Assembly: GCA_021018995.1 (NCBI GenBank)
Contig: CM037589.1
Span: 9,687,001 to 9,751,000, forward strand
Source of the DNA: Chloranthus sessilifolius
Taxonomy: Eukaryota > Streptophyta > Magnoliopsida > Chloranthales > Chloranthaceae
Length of the DNA: 64,000 nucleotides
Direction of reading: 5' to 3'
Part shown: positions 63,295 through 64,000 of the stretch, in pieces
How the letters are laid out: every line of letters starts with the position of its first letter
Position numbering within the stretch: position 1 is the first letter of the stretch
The notes under the pieces: generated by a model
Databases searched by the model: none
What the model was told of the DNA's origin: nothing
Seen by the model: only the letters and a program-made list of their open reading frames with translations
Position numbers and translations under genes: made by a program

Positions 63295-63857
63295 CGACAT
63301 CATTAATCTGGGTACCACAGGAAGGCATGGCGGCCTTGGGGTTGGGCGTTTGGCAAGCAGGAAGGCGAGCGGGCCTTGGAGCTAGCTGTGCGACACCCGA
63401 GCGCGGAGGCATGAGGCCTTGCGGGGTGTGCATACTCCCCGTATGTATGGCGTGGATGGCTACTCGAGCTAGGTGAGGATCTAGTGTGGCGACTAGACGC
63501 GCGTGGGGCGTGAAAGCTGGTCTCGGAGGCGTTGTTGGTGTTGCATGGGTTTCGTGTGCCACAGATAGACTTCGTGTGCCACGGTGGTATGTCAAACCAA
63601 TACCTTTGAGGTTCTCTTGCTATTTGGCTTGAGGAGGTGTTTAAACTATACTTGGGAGAGAGGAGTTGTGGAGCTACTTCCCTACACATAGGGCCTCGTG
63701 TGGCTAGAGAGTGCATGATGGTCTCCTAGGTCTGATAGGGTGGGCCTAGGACGTTGCTGCGACAATGCCGTGTCACCCAAGGTGAGGTTGCCATATGACC
63801 CTGGGCTATACGTCGCGGTACATATGGGTCGTCTATGAGGGAGGCAGTCGTAGGCAA

Positions 63858-64000
63858 GGGTCAAAATACCGGATTTCCGGTACGTATCGTCCTGACCTCC
63901 AGGACGATAGGTACTGGGTATCGTCCGATACATTCAATGTATCGGCGATACATTGAATGTATCGGTTTGATACATTAAAAAAACTGGTATTTTGAAAAAA
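63858..64000. mobile_element. Start of another inverted-repeat element, cut by the window end
   Basis: Begins GGTCAAAATACCGGATTTCC, similar in form to the CATGGTTCAAAAT ends of the hAT-like element at 31749. It contains GATACATTCAATGTATCG and its near-mirror ATACATTGAATGTATCG. It interrupts the LTR at 63857. Confidence 0.45.

Larger units (their letters stand above)
59803..63857 (+). mobile_element. Non-coding LTR retrotransposon (LARD-like)
   Basis: About 390 bp at 59803-60192 recurs at 63466-63855 with high identity and serves as the LTR pair. A primer site TTGGTATCAGAGC follows the first copy. The second copy is preceded by a purine tract GGGGGAGGA and an LTR start TGTGACG at 63290. The 2.7 kb between has no coding frame with domains. 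The 5' LTR lacks its first 176 bp and the 3' LTR is cut at 63857 by another element. Confidence 0.65.

Overview
The window is nuclear DNA of a flowering plant with a repeat-rich, probably medium-to-large genome. The evidence is GT-AG introns, a plant-type metallo-beta-lactamase gene, and dense plant transposon families: Ty3/gypsy chromoviruses, L1 and RTE LINEs, a tRNA-derived SINE, hAT, Mutator and PIF/Harbinger elements. I cannot name the species.

One host gene is reconstructed in full. It lies on the + strand from 14247 to 57887 and has nine exons giving 981 nt (326 codons plus stop). It encodes a PhnP-like metallo-beta-lactamase-fold hydrolase. Every junction is GT-AG and the reading phase is kept across all eight introns. 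Introns 3, 4, 7 and 8 are short (85-334 bp). Intron 5 is 25.9 kb and intron 6 is 11.1 kb, and nested transposons account for most of both.

Region by region. 1-14246 (upstream) holds foldback elements, RTE LINE relics, a 3.1-kb solo LTR with a CTCGAG-motif array, a PIF/Harbinger MITE, an old Mutator-like element split by a solo LTR with an ATTATACGC array, and a complete Mutator-like element ending about 330 bp before the start codon. Intron 5 holds an hAT element with a broken BED-finger transposase and a smaller hAT inside it, LTR fragments with palindrome arrays, a small hAT-like element, and a 12.2-kb Tekay/Del-type chromovirus with 2.55-kb LTRs and a perfect 5-bp target duplication. That chromovirus carries an extra open reading frame between the chromodomain and the polypurine tract, preceded by its own palindrome array and TATA box. 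Intron 6 holds an L1-type LINE split by a 6.5-kb chromovirus and by a SINE, plus a second SINE in the opposite orientation. 57888-64000 holds the gene's 3' flank, a decayed ORF pairing a RanBP2-like zinc finger with a DUF4283-like domain, a non-coding LTR element with duplicated primer-binding and LTR-start sites, and the start of another element.

The most unusual pattern is that about six LTR-type segments of different sequence each carry a spaced array of a different short palindromic motif, in several cases just upstream of a TATA box. In the large chromovirus the same motif array recurs inside the element, in front of the accessory ORF.
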